This document shows, piece after piece, positions 24,769 to 33,104 of a stretch of DNA of 64,000 nucleotides. Each line of letters begins with the position of its first letter. Within the stretch, counting starts at the first letter, position 1. The stretch comes from Streptomyces sp. NBC_00287 (GTDB lineage: Bacteria; Actinomycetota; Actinomycetes; Streptomycetales; Streptomycetaceae). Location: assembly GCF_036173105.1 (NCBI RefSeq), contig NZ_CP108053.1:8680001-8744000 (forward strand). Reading direction: 5' to 3'. Under the pieces are notes generated by a model. It was given only the letters and a program-made list of their open reading frames with translations. It had not been told where the DNA came from and did no database searches. The position numbers and the translations under genes were made by a program.

Positions 24769-26028
24769 ATGGTGGGGCGGAACAGGCGAACGGTACGTGA
24801 CCTCAGGCGGGCCAACCGCTCGGTAGTCCTCCAGCGCCTCTACTTCGACGGCCCTCTCAGTCGCTTCGAACTCGGCCCGGCCACGGGCCTCAGCTCCGGC
24901 TCGGTCAGCAATGTCGTCGCCGACCTGCTCGCGGACGGCGTGCTGGAGGAGGCCGGCAACGTCGACTCCGACGGCGGACGGCCCCGCACCCTGCTGAGGG
25001 TGGCGCCGGGCAGCGGCCACATGATCGGCGTCGATGTAGGTGAGACCCGGGTGCGGGTCGAGCTGTTCGACCTCGCCCTGACCGAACTCGCCCGTTCGGA
25101 GCGGTTGTTGGGGCCCGAGGGGTACGAGGTCGATGTCGTCGTCGGACACATCCGCGACGCCGTCACCGAGGTGCTCGCCGCCGCCGACATCGTCCCGGAA
25201 CGGCTGCTCGGCGTGGGCATCGGCGTCCCCGGCATCGTCGAGCACACGCCCGACCGCGGGGCCGTGGTGCACGGGCAGACGGTCGGCTGGGACGCGGTGG
25301 CGCTGGAGTCGCTGCTCCGGGAGCGCTGCGCGCTGCCCCCGACGGTCCCGTACTTCATCGACAACGGCGCCCGGACCCTCGGTCAGGCGGAGATGTGGTT
25401 CGGCGCGGCACGCGGTGCCCGCAGTGCGATCGTTGTGCTCTTCGGCTCCGGCGTCGGCGCCTGTGTCGTCACCCCGGAGGCCGAGGACGGGCGCGCGGTC
25501 GAAGGCGGGCATCTGACCGTACGGGTGGGAGGGCGCCGCTGCCGGTGCGGCGCGCTCGGCTGCCTGGAGGCCTACGCCGGTGCCGAAGCGCTTCTCGACC
25601 GCTGGCGCGAGAGCGGCGGGCGCCCGCCGGAAGGGGCCGACCAGGAGAGCGCCCTGGCCGCCCTGGCCGCCGACCCCGAGGCCCGGGTCCTGCTGGCGGA
25701 GACCGCGGAGTACATCGGCGCGGGCCTGTCCGACCTGATCAACCTCTTCCAGCCCGAGCGCATCCTCATCGGCGGCTGGGCCGGCCTCAGGCTCGGTCCC
25801 GCGCTGCTGCCCGACGTACGCCGGCACGCGGCCGCGTACGCGCTGCGCCACCCCGCCGAGCGGGTCACGATCGACCTCGGCGGTCTTGGCCCCGACGCGG
25901 TCACCGTAGGGGCCGCCATCCTGCCGCTCGCGGACTTCTTCACCCACGGCGGCCGCCGCGCCGACCCGGCCCCCGAGAGCCCGCAGCCCGCGTGGCGGGC
26001 GGCGCTGGAGGAACGCGCGCCGCGCTGA
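24769..26028 (+). CDS. ROK family transcriptional regulator (NagC/XylR type)
   Basis: 419 residues. N-terminal winged helix-turn-helix (SRFELGPATGLSSGSVSNVV) is followed by a ROK ATPase-like sugar-binding domain: IGVDVGETRVRVELFD, GVGIGVPGIVEH, and zinc motif CRCGALGCLEAYAG. Late motif RILIGGWAGLRLGP. Such proteins repress sugar-use genes. Starts 42 nt after the kinase gene and may be co-transcribed with it, hinting that the kinase and regulator share a sugar ligand. Confidence 0.88.
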   Translation: MVGRNRRTVRDLRRANRSVVLQRLYFDGPLSRFELGPATGLSSGSVSNVVADLLADGVLEEAGNVDSDGGRPRTLLRVAPGSGHMIGVDVGETRVRVELFDLALTELARSERLLGPEGYEVDVVVGHIRDAVTEVLAAADIVPERLLGVGIGVPGIVEHTPDRGAVVHGQTVGWDAVALESLLRERCALPPTVPYFIDNGARTLGQAEMWFGAARGARSAIVVLFGSGVGACVVTPEAEDGRAVEGGHLTVRVGGRRCRCGALGCLEAYAGAEALLDRWRESGGRPPEGADQESALAALAADPEARVLLAETAEYIGAGLSDLINLFQPERILIGGWAGLRLGPALLPDVRRHAAAYALRHPAERVTIDLGGLGPDAVTVGAAILPLADFFTHGGRRADPAPESPQPAWRAALEERAPR

Positions 26029-26094
26029 CGTTTCGCCACACGGCACCGGAGGTACTCGGCTGGGCCTCTGGCGACGCGAGGGAAGGAGGACGCC

Positions 26095-26310
26095 GTGACG
26101 GACGAGAACGGCGAGCCCGTCCCGCGGGACCTGCCGGACCAGCAGGCGGGAGAGGGCCAGGATCCCTGGGACGTGGACCCCGCCCCCGAGGACGAGGAAC
26201 AGGACGACGACGTCCCCGACTCCGACGAGGCCGGGTCGGCCCGCAAGGGAGCCCCACGGGACGCGAACGTGCACCCCGAGCACCCGGCGCCGGACGAGTC
26301 ACCGGCCTGA
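26095..26310 (+). CDS. Small acidic hypothetical protein
   Basis: 71 residues with very high Asp/Glu content (DVDPAPEDEEQDDDVPDSDE) and Pro, predicted to be disordered. GTG start with a strong GAAGGAGG eight bases upstream supports translation. No known domain. Lies between the ROK gene and the convergent epimerase. Confidence 0.7.
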   Translation: MTDENGEPVPRDLPDQQAGEGQDPWDVDPAPEDEEQDDDVPDSDEAGSARKGAPRDANVHPEHPAPDESPA

Positions 26311-26342
26311 CCGGCGGGGACGGCAAAGCTGTCGCCCCGCTC

Positions 26343-27371
26343 TCAGCTCGCCTTGCGGCCCTGCAGCGGCGCCGTGGCCATGCCGGCGCCCTGCCGGAGG
26401 CCGTGCAGGAACTCCTCCAGGACCTCGGAGGCCGTGTGCCGGGGCTGCCAGCGCAGTTCCGTGCGGGCACGGGTGCAGTCCATCAGGGGCAGGCGCAGGA
26501 CCGCGTCGAAGAGATGCGGCGAGGCCGGCAGCAGATGCAGCCCCCACGCGGCGGCGATGGCCGAGCGGGCCGCCGTAGGCGGCAGCCGTACCGGACGGGC
26601 GTCGAACATCTCGCCCAGCAGCTCCGCGTCCACCGGCGGCTCGGCCGCCAGATTGAAGGCGCCGCGCACATCCGAACCGATCGCGAGCCGGTACGCCTCG
26701 GCCGCGTCGTCGGTGTGCAGCGCCTGCACCCTGAGCCCCGGGATGTCGGGCAGGAACGGCAGCAGCTCCGGTCGCGCCAGCGGTCCCGGCACGAAGCGTC
26801 CGCCGAAGATCCTGCGCTGCTCGCTCGCCGACTCCCGCTTGAACAGGAACGCGGGCCGCATCCGCACCACCCGTACCCGGGGGTGGGCCCGGTCGAAGGC
26901 GTCCAGCGTCCGCTCCAGATAGGCCTTCTCCCGGCAGTACGCGGCGCCCGGCCAGCCGTGCGTGGGCCACGACTCGTCGACGGCGTGGTCCTTCGACCCC
27001 GGCGAGTACGCGCCGACCGACGAGGCGTGCACCAGCGTCGGCACCTTCGCCGCGGCCACCGCCTCGAATACGCGGATGCCGCCCAGCACGTTCGTCCGCC
27101 AGGTCACCGCCGGATCGTGCGTGGGCTGGAACGCCCAGGCCAGATGGACGACGGCGGTGGCGCCCTCGAACAGCTTCGTCAGCTCGGCCTGCGCGGACGC
27201 CAGGTCGACCGCCGCCCACTCCGTCTTCCGCGGCGACCACTCCGGGATCCTGCGGGCCAGACCCAGCACCGAGCCGACCTCGGGGTCCTCCGAGAGAAGC
27301 CGCACCACACTCGTACCGACGTTCCCCGTGGCGCCGGTGACAACGATCCTGCTGTCCTGTGCGCTGGTCAC
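26343..27371 (-). CDS. NAD-dependent epimerase/dehydratase (extended SDR)
   Basis: 342 residues. Rossmann motif IVVTGATGNVG at the N-terminus, NAD-site segment VHLAWAF, Ser region LVHASSVGAYSPG and catalytic YCREK (Tyr-x-x-x-Lys). The substrate region (RMRPAFLFKRES, FLPDIPGLRVQALHTDD) matches the SDR group acting on nucleotide sugars or small ketones. GTG start with GAGAGGAG eight bases upstream. Function unspecified. Confidence 0.83.
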   Translation of the reverse strand: MTSAQDSRIVVTGATGNVGTSVVRLLSEDPEVGSVLGLARRIPEWSPRKTEWAAVDLASAQAELTKLFEGATAVVHLAWAFQPTHDPAVTWRTNVLGGIRVFEAVAAAKVPTLVHASSVGAYSPGSKDHAVDESWPTHGWPGAAYCREKAYLERTLDAFDRAHPRVRVVRMRPAFLFKRESASEQRRIFGGRFVPGPLARPELLPFLPDIPGLRVQALHTDDAAEAYRLAIGSDVRGAFNLAAEPPVDAELLGEMFDARPVRLPPTAARSAIAAAWGLHLLPASPHLFDAVLRLPLMDCTRARTELRWQPRHTASEVLEEFLHGLRQGAGMATAPLQGRKAS

Positions 27372-27678
27372 CTTCGGCTCCTCTCGGCCGCTGCGGGGGA
27401 GTAGCCGAGTACCCCCGGGAGGGGCACGGCATCCGAGAAGGCCGGGCACAGGAAAAAGCCCCGACCGCGACGGGGGAATCACGATCGGGGCGATCAGGGG
27501 CGGGTACGGATGGCGGTCGCCTCTCGGCGAAAGGCTCCACAGGGCTTCAGCCGAACGATCGTCCCTGTGGGCAAAAGGTGAGGCCCGGGGACACTGTCCC
27601 ATCCGTACCCACGCCTTGTTCAACGGGCAACCACCCGGGGCTGTTCCACGGCCGTCGGTGATCCGTGTCACCTCCGCG
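27372..27678. other. 307-bp gap: leftward terminator plus an inverted repeat, no gene seen
   Basis: Holds the leftward hairpin terminator (27458-27491) and a perfect 8-base inverted repeat CCACAGGG (27537-27544) / CCCTGTGG (27563-27570) that could be an operator or RNA stem. No convincing ORF or RNA gene was found. Confidence 0.6.
27458..27491 (-). terminator. Rho-independent terminator, leftward
   Basis: On the minus strand a 12-bp stem (GCCCCGATCGTG with GU pairs to CGCGGTCGGGGC), loop ATTCCCCCGT, is followed by TTTTT. It would end transcription from the PHP gene. Nearly the same loop occurs in the terminator at 60586-60616. Confidence 0.75.
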
Positions 27679-28719
27679 TCAGCCCGCCACGCGCGACGGC
27701 ACCTGCCCTTCCCGGGTCCACGCCAGCAGCTCCTCCAGCGTCCAGGTGGTGACCACGCGGTCCGCGGGCACCCCGCACTCCTCGGCCCGGGCACAGCCGA
27801 GGACCTGCCAGTCCAGCTGGCCGGGCGCGTGCGCGTCGGTGTCGATCGAGAACAGCACCCCCGCCTCCACCGCCCGCCGTAGCAGCCGTCGCGGTGGGTC
27901 GAGCCGCTCGGGCCGGCTGTTGATCTCCACGGCCGTGCCGGTCTCCGCGCAGGCGGCGAACACCTCGTCCGCGTCGAATTGCGACTCCGGCCGTGGCTTG
28001 CCCCCGTCCCGCCCGGTGATCAGCCGCCCGGTGCAGTGCCCGAGCACGTCGGAGTGCGGATTGCGTACGGCGCTCACCATGCGCCGGGTCATCGAGCGGG
28101 CGTCCATCCGCAGCTTGGAGTGGACCGAGACCACCACCACGTCCAGCCGCTCCAGCAGCTCCGGCTCCTGGTCCAGCGAGCCGTCCTCCAGGATGTCGCA
28201 CTCGATACCGGTCAGCAGCCGGAACGGCGCCCAGGTCTCGTTCAGCGCCGCCACCACGTCCAGTTGCTCCCGCAGCCGCTCCGCCGACAGCCCGCGGGCT
28301 ACGGTCAGCCGGGGGGAGTGATCGGTCAGCGCCGCCCACTCGTGCCCGAGCGCGGCCGCGGTCCGGCCCATCTCCTCGATCGGGCTGCCGCCGTCCGACC
28401 AGTCGGAGTGCAGATGGCAGTCCCCGCGCAGCAGCGCCCGCAGTTCGGCGCCGTCGGCCTCGGCCGGCGTCTCGGCCTGGAGCTTCTCCAGATAGCCGGG
28501 CACCTGCCCGGCCAGCGCCTCCCGCGCCACCTGCGCCGTCTTCGGACCGACACCGGTGAGCGACTCCAGCGTCCCGGCGGCGGCCCGCTCGCGCAGCTCC
28601 GCCTCCGGCAGCGCCGCCAGCGCCCGGGCCGCGGTGCGAAAGGCCCGTACCCGATAGGTGGGCGCGAGGGACCGCTCCAGCAGGAAGGCGATCCGCTCCA
28701 GTGCCTCTACGGGATCCAT
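27679..28719 (-). CDS. PHP-domain phosphoesterase with N-terminal helix-hairpin-helix region
   Basis: 346 residues. The N-terminal ~95 residues resemble the helix-hairpin-helix region of PolX-type proteins (LESLTGVGPKTAQVAREAL). The C-terminal PHP metallophosphoesterase shows the metal motifs CHLHSDWSDGG, LTDHSPRLTVARG, TGIECDI, VVSVHSKLRMD and IDTDAHAPGQLDW. There is no polymerase domain, so it resembles stand-alone YcdX/HisK-like phosphatases acting on DNA ends or small phosphate esters. A GTG two codons upstream is also possible. Confidence 0.85.
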   Translation of the reverse strand: MDPVEALERIAFLLERSLAPTYRVRAFRTAARALAALPEAELRERAAAGTLESLTGVGPKTAQVAREALAGQVPGYLEKLQAETPAEADGAELRALLRGDCHLHSDWSDGGSPIEEMGRTAAALGHEWAALTDHSPRLTVARGLSAERLREQLDVVAALNETWAPFRLLTGIECDILEDGSLDQEPELLERLDVVVVSVHSKLRMDARSMTRRMVSAVRNPHSDVLGHCTGRLITGRDGGKPRPESQFDADEVFAACAETGTAVEINSRPERLDPPRRLLRRAVEAGVLFSIDTDAHAPGQLDWQVLGCARAEECGVPADRVVTTWTLEELLAWTREGQVPSRVAG

Positions 28720-28821
28720 CGCCACCTCCGCCTCCAGGGTTCCGCAGGGGTGCGGGGTCCGCACGACGGACCGGCCGTCCGCAGGGTTCGGAACGGCCGG
28801 ATCCGCTTTAGGCTCTATTGC

Positions 28822-29058
28822 ATGACCGAAATCGCGAGCCCGTACATCTCCCACCCACGGATCATGGTGCTCGGGGTCCAGCCGGGCACGCCCCCGTTCC
28901 GCATCGTGGAGATCGACGGCATTGTGGTGGGTGAGGCGAAAGCCGTCACCGATGTCCTGTCCGCCGCCGCAGCGTTCGGCATCACGGTCCATGATCTGGA
29001 CGACCCGGATGTGGTGCGCTGGGTCGGCGGCGACAAGTTCACCTGGACCCGGCACTAG
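28822..29058 (+). CDS. Conserved small hypothetical protein
   Basis: 78 residues, compact and probably folded (IMVLGVQPGTPPFRIVEIDG, ITVHDLDDPDVVRWVGG). Probably leaderless: a TAGGCT -10 box lies 7 bases before the ATG and there is no Shine-Dalgarno. Third-position GC and clean gene edges support it as real. No function recognised. Convergent with the GH16 gene, stops 3 bases apart. Confidence 0.7.
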   Translation: MTEIASPYISHPRIMVLGVQPGTPPFRIVEIDGIVVGEAKAVTDVLSAAAAFGITVHDLDDPDVVRWVGGDKFTWTRH

Positions 29059-29061
29059 GAA

Positions 29062-30294
29062 TCAGCCGACGGTCCACTTCTGGTTGGCGCCGCCCGTGCA
29101 GGACCAGATCTGCAGCCGGGTGCCGTTGGCCGAGTTGTTGCCGGTCACGTCCAGGCACTTGTTGGCCTGCGGATTGACGATGTCTTGTGCCGCGGTGACG
29201 GTCCAGCGTTGGTTGGGGCCGCCGGTGCAGTCCCACAGCTGGACGGTGCTGCCGTCCGCAGTGCCGTTGCCGGTGACGTCCAGACACTTGCCGAGCGCCC
29301 GGAGCGTGCCGTCCGTGCCGACGGTCCACTGTTGCGCGGCGGTGCCGTTGCAGTCGTAGAGCTGGACGGGGGTGCCGTTGGCGGGGTTCGCCCCGGCGGC
29401 GTCGACGCACTTGCCGGCCAGGCCTCTGATCGCGCCGCCCGCGGGGGTGTCGCCCGTGGTCACGGTCACGTGGTCGACCACCAGTTGCTGCGGGAAGACC
29501 GTGGAGCCGTCCGGGTCTCCGGGCCAGTAGCCGCCGACCGCCAGGTTGAGGATCAGGAAGAACGGCTTGTTGAACACCCAGCTCCGGCCGCCCAGGTCGG
29601 CCGGTGTGCGCCGCTGGTAGACGTTGCCGTCCACGGACCAGGTGATCGAGTCGGGCGCCCAGTCGATGGCGAAGGTGTGGAAGGCGTCGGCGAAGGCCTG
29701 TCCGTTCGGGAGCGAGTAGGCGGCGCCGATGCCGCCCGCGCCGGAGTAGCCGGGGCCGTGGATCGTACCGTGGACCGTGGAGGGCTCGTAGCCGACGTTC
29801 TCCATGATGTCGATCTCGCCCGAGTCGGGCCAGTTGACCGGCGTGCCGAGCATCCAGAACGCGGGCCACATGCCCTGCCCGCGCGGCACCTTGATGCGCG
29901 CCTCGATATGCCCGTACTGCGCGGTGAACTTGCCCGCGGTGTTCAGCCGGGCCGAGGTGTACTGGCAGGTCCCGTACCAGCACTGATAGTTGGCGGGGTT
30001 CTCGCGCCGGGCCGTGATGACCAGATGGCCCTGGCCGTCGAGGGCGGCGTTGCGGTTGCCGGCCGTGTAGTACTGCCGCTCGTGGTTGTTGACGTTGTCG
30101 CCGGTCTCGATCTGCCACTTCGAGGAGTCGACCGCGGATCCGGCGGGCCCGTCGAAGGTGTCGGAGAACGTCACCGCGGCGACGCCGACGTCCGCTTCGT
30201 CCTCCGCTCGGGCGGGTCCGGTGGCGGCGGTCGCGACCAGGGCGGCCGACAGCGCCGCCAGTAGCCAGGTGCGGAGTCTGCGGGAAGAGGGCAC
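29062..30294 (-). CDS. Secreted GH16 beta-glucanase with ricin-type CBM13
   Basis: 410 residues. A Sec signal peptide (MPSSRRLRTWLLAALSAALV, cleavage after PARA) is followed by a GH16 domain with the catalytic GEIDIMENVG motif (E-I-D-I-M-E) and substrate residues around MWPAFWMLG. The C-terminal ~125 residues form a beta-trefoil with three QxW repeats (AAQQW, NQRW, NQKW), a carbohydrate-binding CBM13. Likely an extracellular endo-beta-1,3-glucanase. Its promoter carries a DasR-like palindrome. Confidence 0.92.
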   Translation of the reverse strand: MPSSRRLRTWLLAALSAALVATAATGPARAEDEADVGVAAVTFSDTFDGPAGSAVDSSKWQIETGDNVNNHERQYYTAGNRNAALDGQGHLVITARRENPANYQCWYGTCQYTSARLNTAGKFTAQYGHIEARIKVPRGQGMWPAFWMLGTPVNWPDSGEIDIMENVGYEPSTVHGTIHGPGYSGAGGIGAAYSLPNGQAFADAFHTFAIDWAPDSITWSVDGNVYQRRTPADLGGRSWVFNKPFFLILNLAVGGYWPGDPDGSTVFPQQLVVDHVTVTTGDTPAGGAIRGLAGKCVDAAGANPANGTPVQLYDCNGTAAQQWTVGTDGTLRALGKCLDVTGNGTADGSTVQLWDCTGGPNQRWTVTAAQDIVNPQANKCLDVTGNNSANGTRLQIWSCTGGANQKWTVG

Positions 30295-30366
30295 GACTCT
30301 CCCTTCCGTCGGCGTCGCGTGAGGTGCGGGTGCCGACCGAGGTGGGGGGTGAAGGTGTCGCCCTTG

Positions 30367-30412
30367 ATTTAAGGAGTGAGATAAGGCCCCGTCAATACCT
30401 TGGTGCAGACCA
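30367..30412 (-). promoter_or_regulatory. GH16 promoter TTGACG-N17-TTAAAT with upstream TGGTCTGCACCA
   Basis: Reading leftward, TTGACG (30390-30395), 17-base spacer and TTAAAT (30367-30372) make a good vegetative promoter. Directly upstream, TGGTCTGCACCA (30401-30412) resembles the DasR operator TGGTCTAGACCA and the chitinase direct repeats, differing at two central positions. Control by an amino-sugar or glucan signal is inferred. Confidence 0.6.
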
Positions 30413-30421
30413 GTAGTTGGC

Positions 30422-30964
30422 TCAGTCGTGCACCACCCGGCCCAGTCGCCGCCCCAGCAGCAGATAGCCGATCAGCGCCCCCGAGGTGTTCAGGATGACG
30501 TCGTCGATGTCGAAGGCGCGGCCGGTGATCAGGGCGCCCTGGGCGAACTCGACCAGAAGCATCACCGTCGCCGTCAGCAGCAGCACCCGCAGCACGCCGC
30601 GTGCCTGCGGCGCGAGGACCGGGGCGAGCACCCCGAAGGGGATGCCCAGCAGCAGGTTCCCGCCGATCTGCTTGACGGCGTCACGCAGCTCGGGCTGGTC
30701 CAGATAGGCCCTGAGGGACCGGCCCGGACGCAGGTTGGTGTGCGTCAGGGACTCCGAGGCGGGGGAGGGCTCCAGGGTCAGCTTGGCGAGCACCACCGCG
30801 AACGCCACCAGCAGCGTGAACGCGCAGAGCATCGCCACGAGCTGGGCCAGGAAGCGGAGCGGGCGGGCCGAGCGGGACGCCTTCTCGGGTTCGGCCGCCG
30901 GTACGGACTTGCGGGTGCGCGGACGGCGCACCCCGGTGCGGGAACGTGAGGCTGCACGGGCCAT
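30422..30964 (-). CDS. VanZ-family membrane protein
   Basis: 180 residues with a basic N-terminal tail (Arg/Lys-rich residues 1-35), one hydrophobic helix near 40-60, and three C-terminal helices containing the VanZ signature NLLLGIPFGVLAPVL, VEFAQGALITGRAFDIDDVILNT. Members may affect cell-envelope glycopeptide sensitivity, but most are uncharacterised. Start supported by AGGACC upstream of the ATG. Confidence 0.82.
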   Translation of the reverse strand: MARAASRSRTGVRRPRTRKSVPAAEPEKASRSARPLRFLAQLVAMLCAFTLLVAFAVVLAKLTLEPSPASESLTHTNLRPGRSLRAYLDQPELRDAVKQIGGNLLLGIPFGVLAPVLAPQARGVLRVLLLTATVMLLVEFAQGALITGRAFDIDDVILNTSGALIGYLLLGRRLGRVVHD

Positions 30965-31165
30965 TCGGTCCTCCAGTCTTCAACTTCCCTATGTGCTAAG
31001 GCGGTTACCCGCAGAGCGGCCGAGGATGCCGCCGAGTCGTTTCTCCGGGCGCTGCCGGGGCACTCCGGGCGGAGACCCGCGCGCCGTCACGCCCCTCGCC
31101 GGGCACGGTGTTTGGATGGCGCGCAAAGCGACGTAAACGGACATCGTAGGCAAGGGAGGCGGCAT

Positions 31166-31330
31166 ATGAGGCGCACGGCCGAGTTCCTGATCTGGTGGGC
31201 CGCGCTTCTCGTCCTCTGGCTGGTTCTCGTCACCACGGTGGACACCCTGGAACTCGCCGTCGGCGCGGGCGCCTCCGCCCTCGGCGCCCTCGCCGCGACC
31301 GCCGCACGCCGGGCGGTGACCCCCTCATGA
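31166..31330 (+). CDS. Short MrpE-like membrane subunit
   Basis: 54 residues, two hydrophobic helices (FLIWWAALLVLWLVLV and LELAVGAGASALGALAATAA) resembling only the N-terminus of MrpE/MnhE, which is normally about 160 residues. GGGAGGC lies before the ATG. First of six overlapping genes of a cation antiporter operon. Whether it is a truncated or naturally reduced subunit is not known. Confidence 0.65.
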   Translation: MRRTAEFLIWWAALLVLWLVLVTTVDTLELAVGAGASALGALAATAARRAVTPS

Positions 31331-31779
31331 ACGGCTGGCTGCTCACCGCGGGCGCGGTCCTCGCGGGCGGCGGGGCGGCTGCCCTGTTCGGCGTGGCCAC
31401 CGGACCGTTGCGGCGCCGCGTCGTCGCCCAGAACCTGTCGACGGCCTTCGCCTGCCCCGGCCTGCTGCTCCTCGCCCAGGCCTACGACCGCCCGTCCTAC
31501 GTCGATGTCGCCCTCGTCCTCGCCCTGCTCGGCCCCGTCGGCACCCTCGTCTTCGCCCGCCTGCTCGCCGAGGACCTGGCCGCGGACCCACCGCGCGCCT
31601 GGGCCGTCACCTGGGCCGCGGCGGGCCTCGGCGCCGCGGTCGTCCTGGTGCTGTGCGCCGCCACCGGCCCGAGCCGCGCCCTGGTCAAGCTCCTCGTCAT
31701 CGGCGCGCTGCTGATCGGCGGCAACGTCATCGCGTCCCGCGCCCTGGCCGGTGGTTTCGCGGGGGTGCGTGGTGGCTGA
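31327..31779 (+). CDS. MrpG/MrpF-like antiporter subunit
   Basis: 150 residues, four to five hydrophobic helices. The N-terminal pair resembles MrpG (LLTAGAVLAGGGAAALFGVA), the middle YDRPSYVDVALVLALLG matches the conserved MrpF loop, so it seems a combined small subunit. ATGA overlap with the preceding gene. Confidence 0.65.
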   Translation: MNGWLLTAGAVLAGGGAAALFGVATGPLRRRVVAQNLSTAFACPGLLLLAQAYDRPSYVDVALVLALLGPVGTLVFARLLAEDLAADPPRAWAVTWAAAGLGAAVVLVLCAATGPSRALVKLLVIGALLIGGNVIASRALAGGFAGVRGG

Positions 31780-32020
31780 CGCGGTGATCCTTGTGGCCCT
31801 GCTGCTGGTCGCCGGGTGCGCGACCATGGCCGTACTGGTCCGCGACCCCGTCCACCAGGCCCTCGTCCTCGCCGTCCTCGGCACCGTGCTCGCCGTGCTG
31901 TTCACCGTCCTCCAGGCGCCCGACGTCGCGCTCTCGCAGCTCGCGGTGGGATCCGCCCTGACGCCGCTGCTGATGCTCCTCGCGGTGCGCAAGGTCCGGC
32001 GCAAGGGACGCGAGCGATGA
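31772..32020 (+). CDS. MbhD/DUF4040 antiporter subunit
   Basis: 82 residues, three helices, with the DUF4040 pattern ALVLAVLGTVLAVLFTVLQAPDVALSQLAVG that in other bacteria is fused to the C-terminus of MrpA. GTG start overlapping the preceding stop; its TGA overlaps the next ATG. Confidence 0.75.
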   Translation: MADAVILVALLLVAGCATMAVLVRDPVHQALVLAVLGTVLAVLFTVLQAPDVALSQLAVGSALTPLLMLLAVRKVRRKGRER

Positions 32021-32757
32021 ACCGGCGCACCCGCCTGTGGCTCGTCGCCGTCGGCGGCGCCGGACTCGCCGCTCTCCTCGCCGCCGCCTGCCTGGAACTC
32101 CCCGCCTTCGGCGGCACCCGGCACCCCTACGGCGACCGTGCCGTGCACGAGTCCCTCGCCCGGCACACCGCCAACACGGTCGCCTCCGTCAACTTCGACC
32201 AGCGCGCCTTCGACACCCTCGGCGAGATCAGCATCCTGTTCGCCGCCGTCCTCGGCTGTGTCGTCCTGCTCCGCCAGACCCGCGACGAACACCGCGCCAG
32301 GCCCCAACCCGCCGACGTGGCCCGCCCGGTCCGCCGCTACGCCCTCGCCGTCCTGCCCATCGCCCTGCTCACCGGCCTCTACGTCATCGCACACGGCCAG
32401 CTCAGCCCCGGCGGCGGCTTCCAGGGCGGCGTCGTCGCCGCGACCGCCCTGCACCTGCTCTACCTGGGCGCCGACTACCGCGCCCTGGAACGCATCCGCC
32501 CGGTCGGCCTGTACGAGGTCGGCGACGCCCTCGCCGTCTCCGCCTACCTCGTCAGCGGCCTCGCCTGTCTGATCGGCGCCGGCTCGTTCCTCGCCAACAC
32601 CCTGTTGCTCTACGGCACGTTCAACACGCTGTCCTCCGGCGGCACCGTGCCCCTGCTGAACGCGGCCGTCGGCATGGAGGTCGCCTGCGCGGTCGTCGTC
32701 CTGCTCGCCCGCTTCCTGGACCAGGCCGTCGAGATCGAGGAGGAGAACGGCACGTGA
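32017..32757 (+). CDS. MbhE-MrpB fusion subunit of antiporter
   Basis: 246 residues, about six helices. Residues 60-85 match the MbhE motif FDTLGEISILFAAVLGCVVLL; the second part is MrpB-like (VIAHGQLSPGGGFQGGVVAA, GTFNTLSSGGTVPLLN). The MbhE motif is fused here to MrpB instead of MrpA. Confidence 0.8.
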   Translation: MNRRTRLWLVAVGGAGLAALLAAACLELPAFGGTRHPYGDRAVHESLARHTANTVASVNFDQRAFDTLGEISILFAAVLGCVVLLRQTRDEHRARPQPADVARPVRRYALAVLPIALLTGLYVIAHGQLSPGGGFQGGVVAATALHLLYLGADYRALERIRPVGLYEVGDALAVSAYLVSGLACLIGAGSFLANTLLLYGTFNTLSSGGTVPLLNAAVGMEVACAVVVLLARFLDQAVEIEEENGT

Positions 32758-33104
32758 TGGACGTGTTCCCCTACCTGGTCGCCGCGTGGATCTTCCTGGC
32801 CGGCTGCTACGGCCTTGCCACCAGCCGCAATCTGATCCATGCGGTCGGCTGTCTGAGCGTGTGCCAGTCCGCCACCTATGTGCTGCTGCTGGCCGTCGGC
32901 TACCGCGACGACGCCACCGCCCCCGTCTTCTCCGACCTCGAGCCCGGCTCCCGGCCGGTCGTCGACCCGGTCGTCCAGGCCCTCGCCCTCACCGATGTCG
33001 TCGTCGGCGCCACCGTCACCGCCCTGCTCCTCGCGCTCGTGGTGCAGATCGCCAAACGGCACGGCACCCTCGACCCCGACGAGCTCTCCGAGCTGCGCGG
33101 CTGA
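32757..33104 (+). CDS. mrpC: MrpC (NuoK-like) antiporter subunit
   Basis: 115 residues, three helices of the NuoK/MnhC family (MDVFPYLVAAWIFLAGCYGL, NLIHAVGCLSVCQSATYVLL, DPVVQALALTDVVVGATVTA). GAGGAGG upstream; starts inside the preceding stop (GTGATG) and ends in ATGA-type overlap with mrpD. Confidence 0.85.
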   Translation: MDVFPYLVAAWIFLAGCYGLATSRNLIHAVGCLSVCQSATYVLLLAVGYRDDATAPVFSDLEPGSRPVVDPVVQALALTDVVVGATVTALLLALVVQIAKRHGTLDPDELSELRG

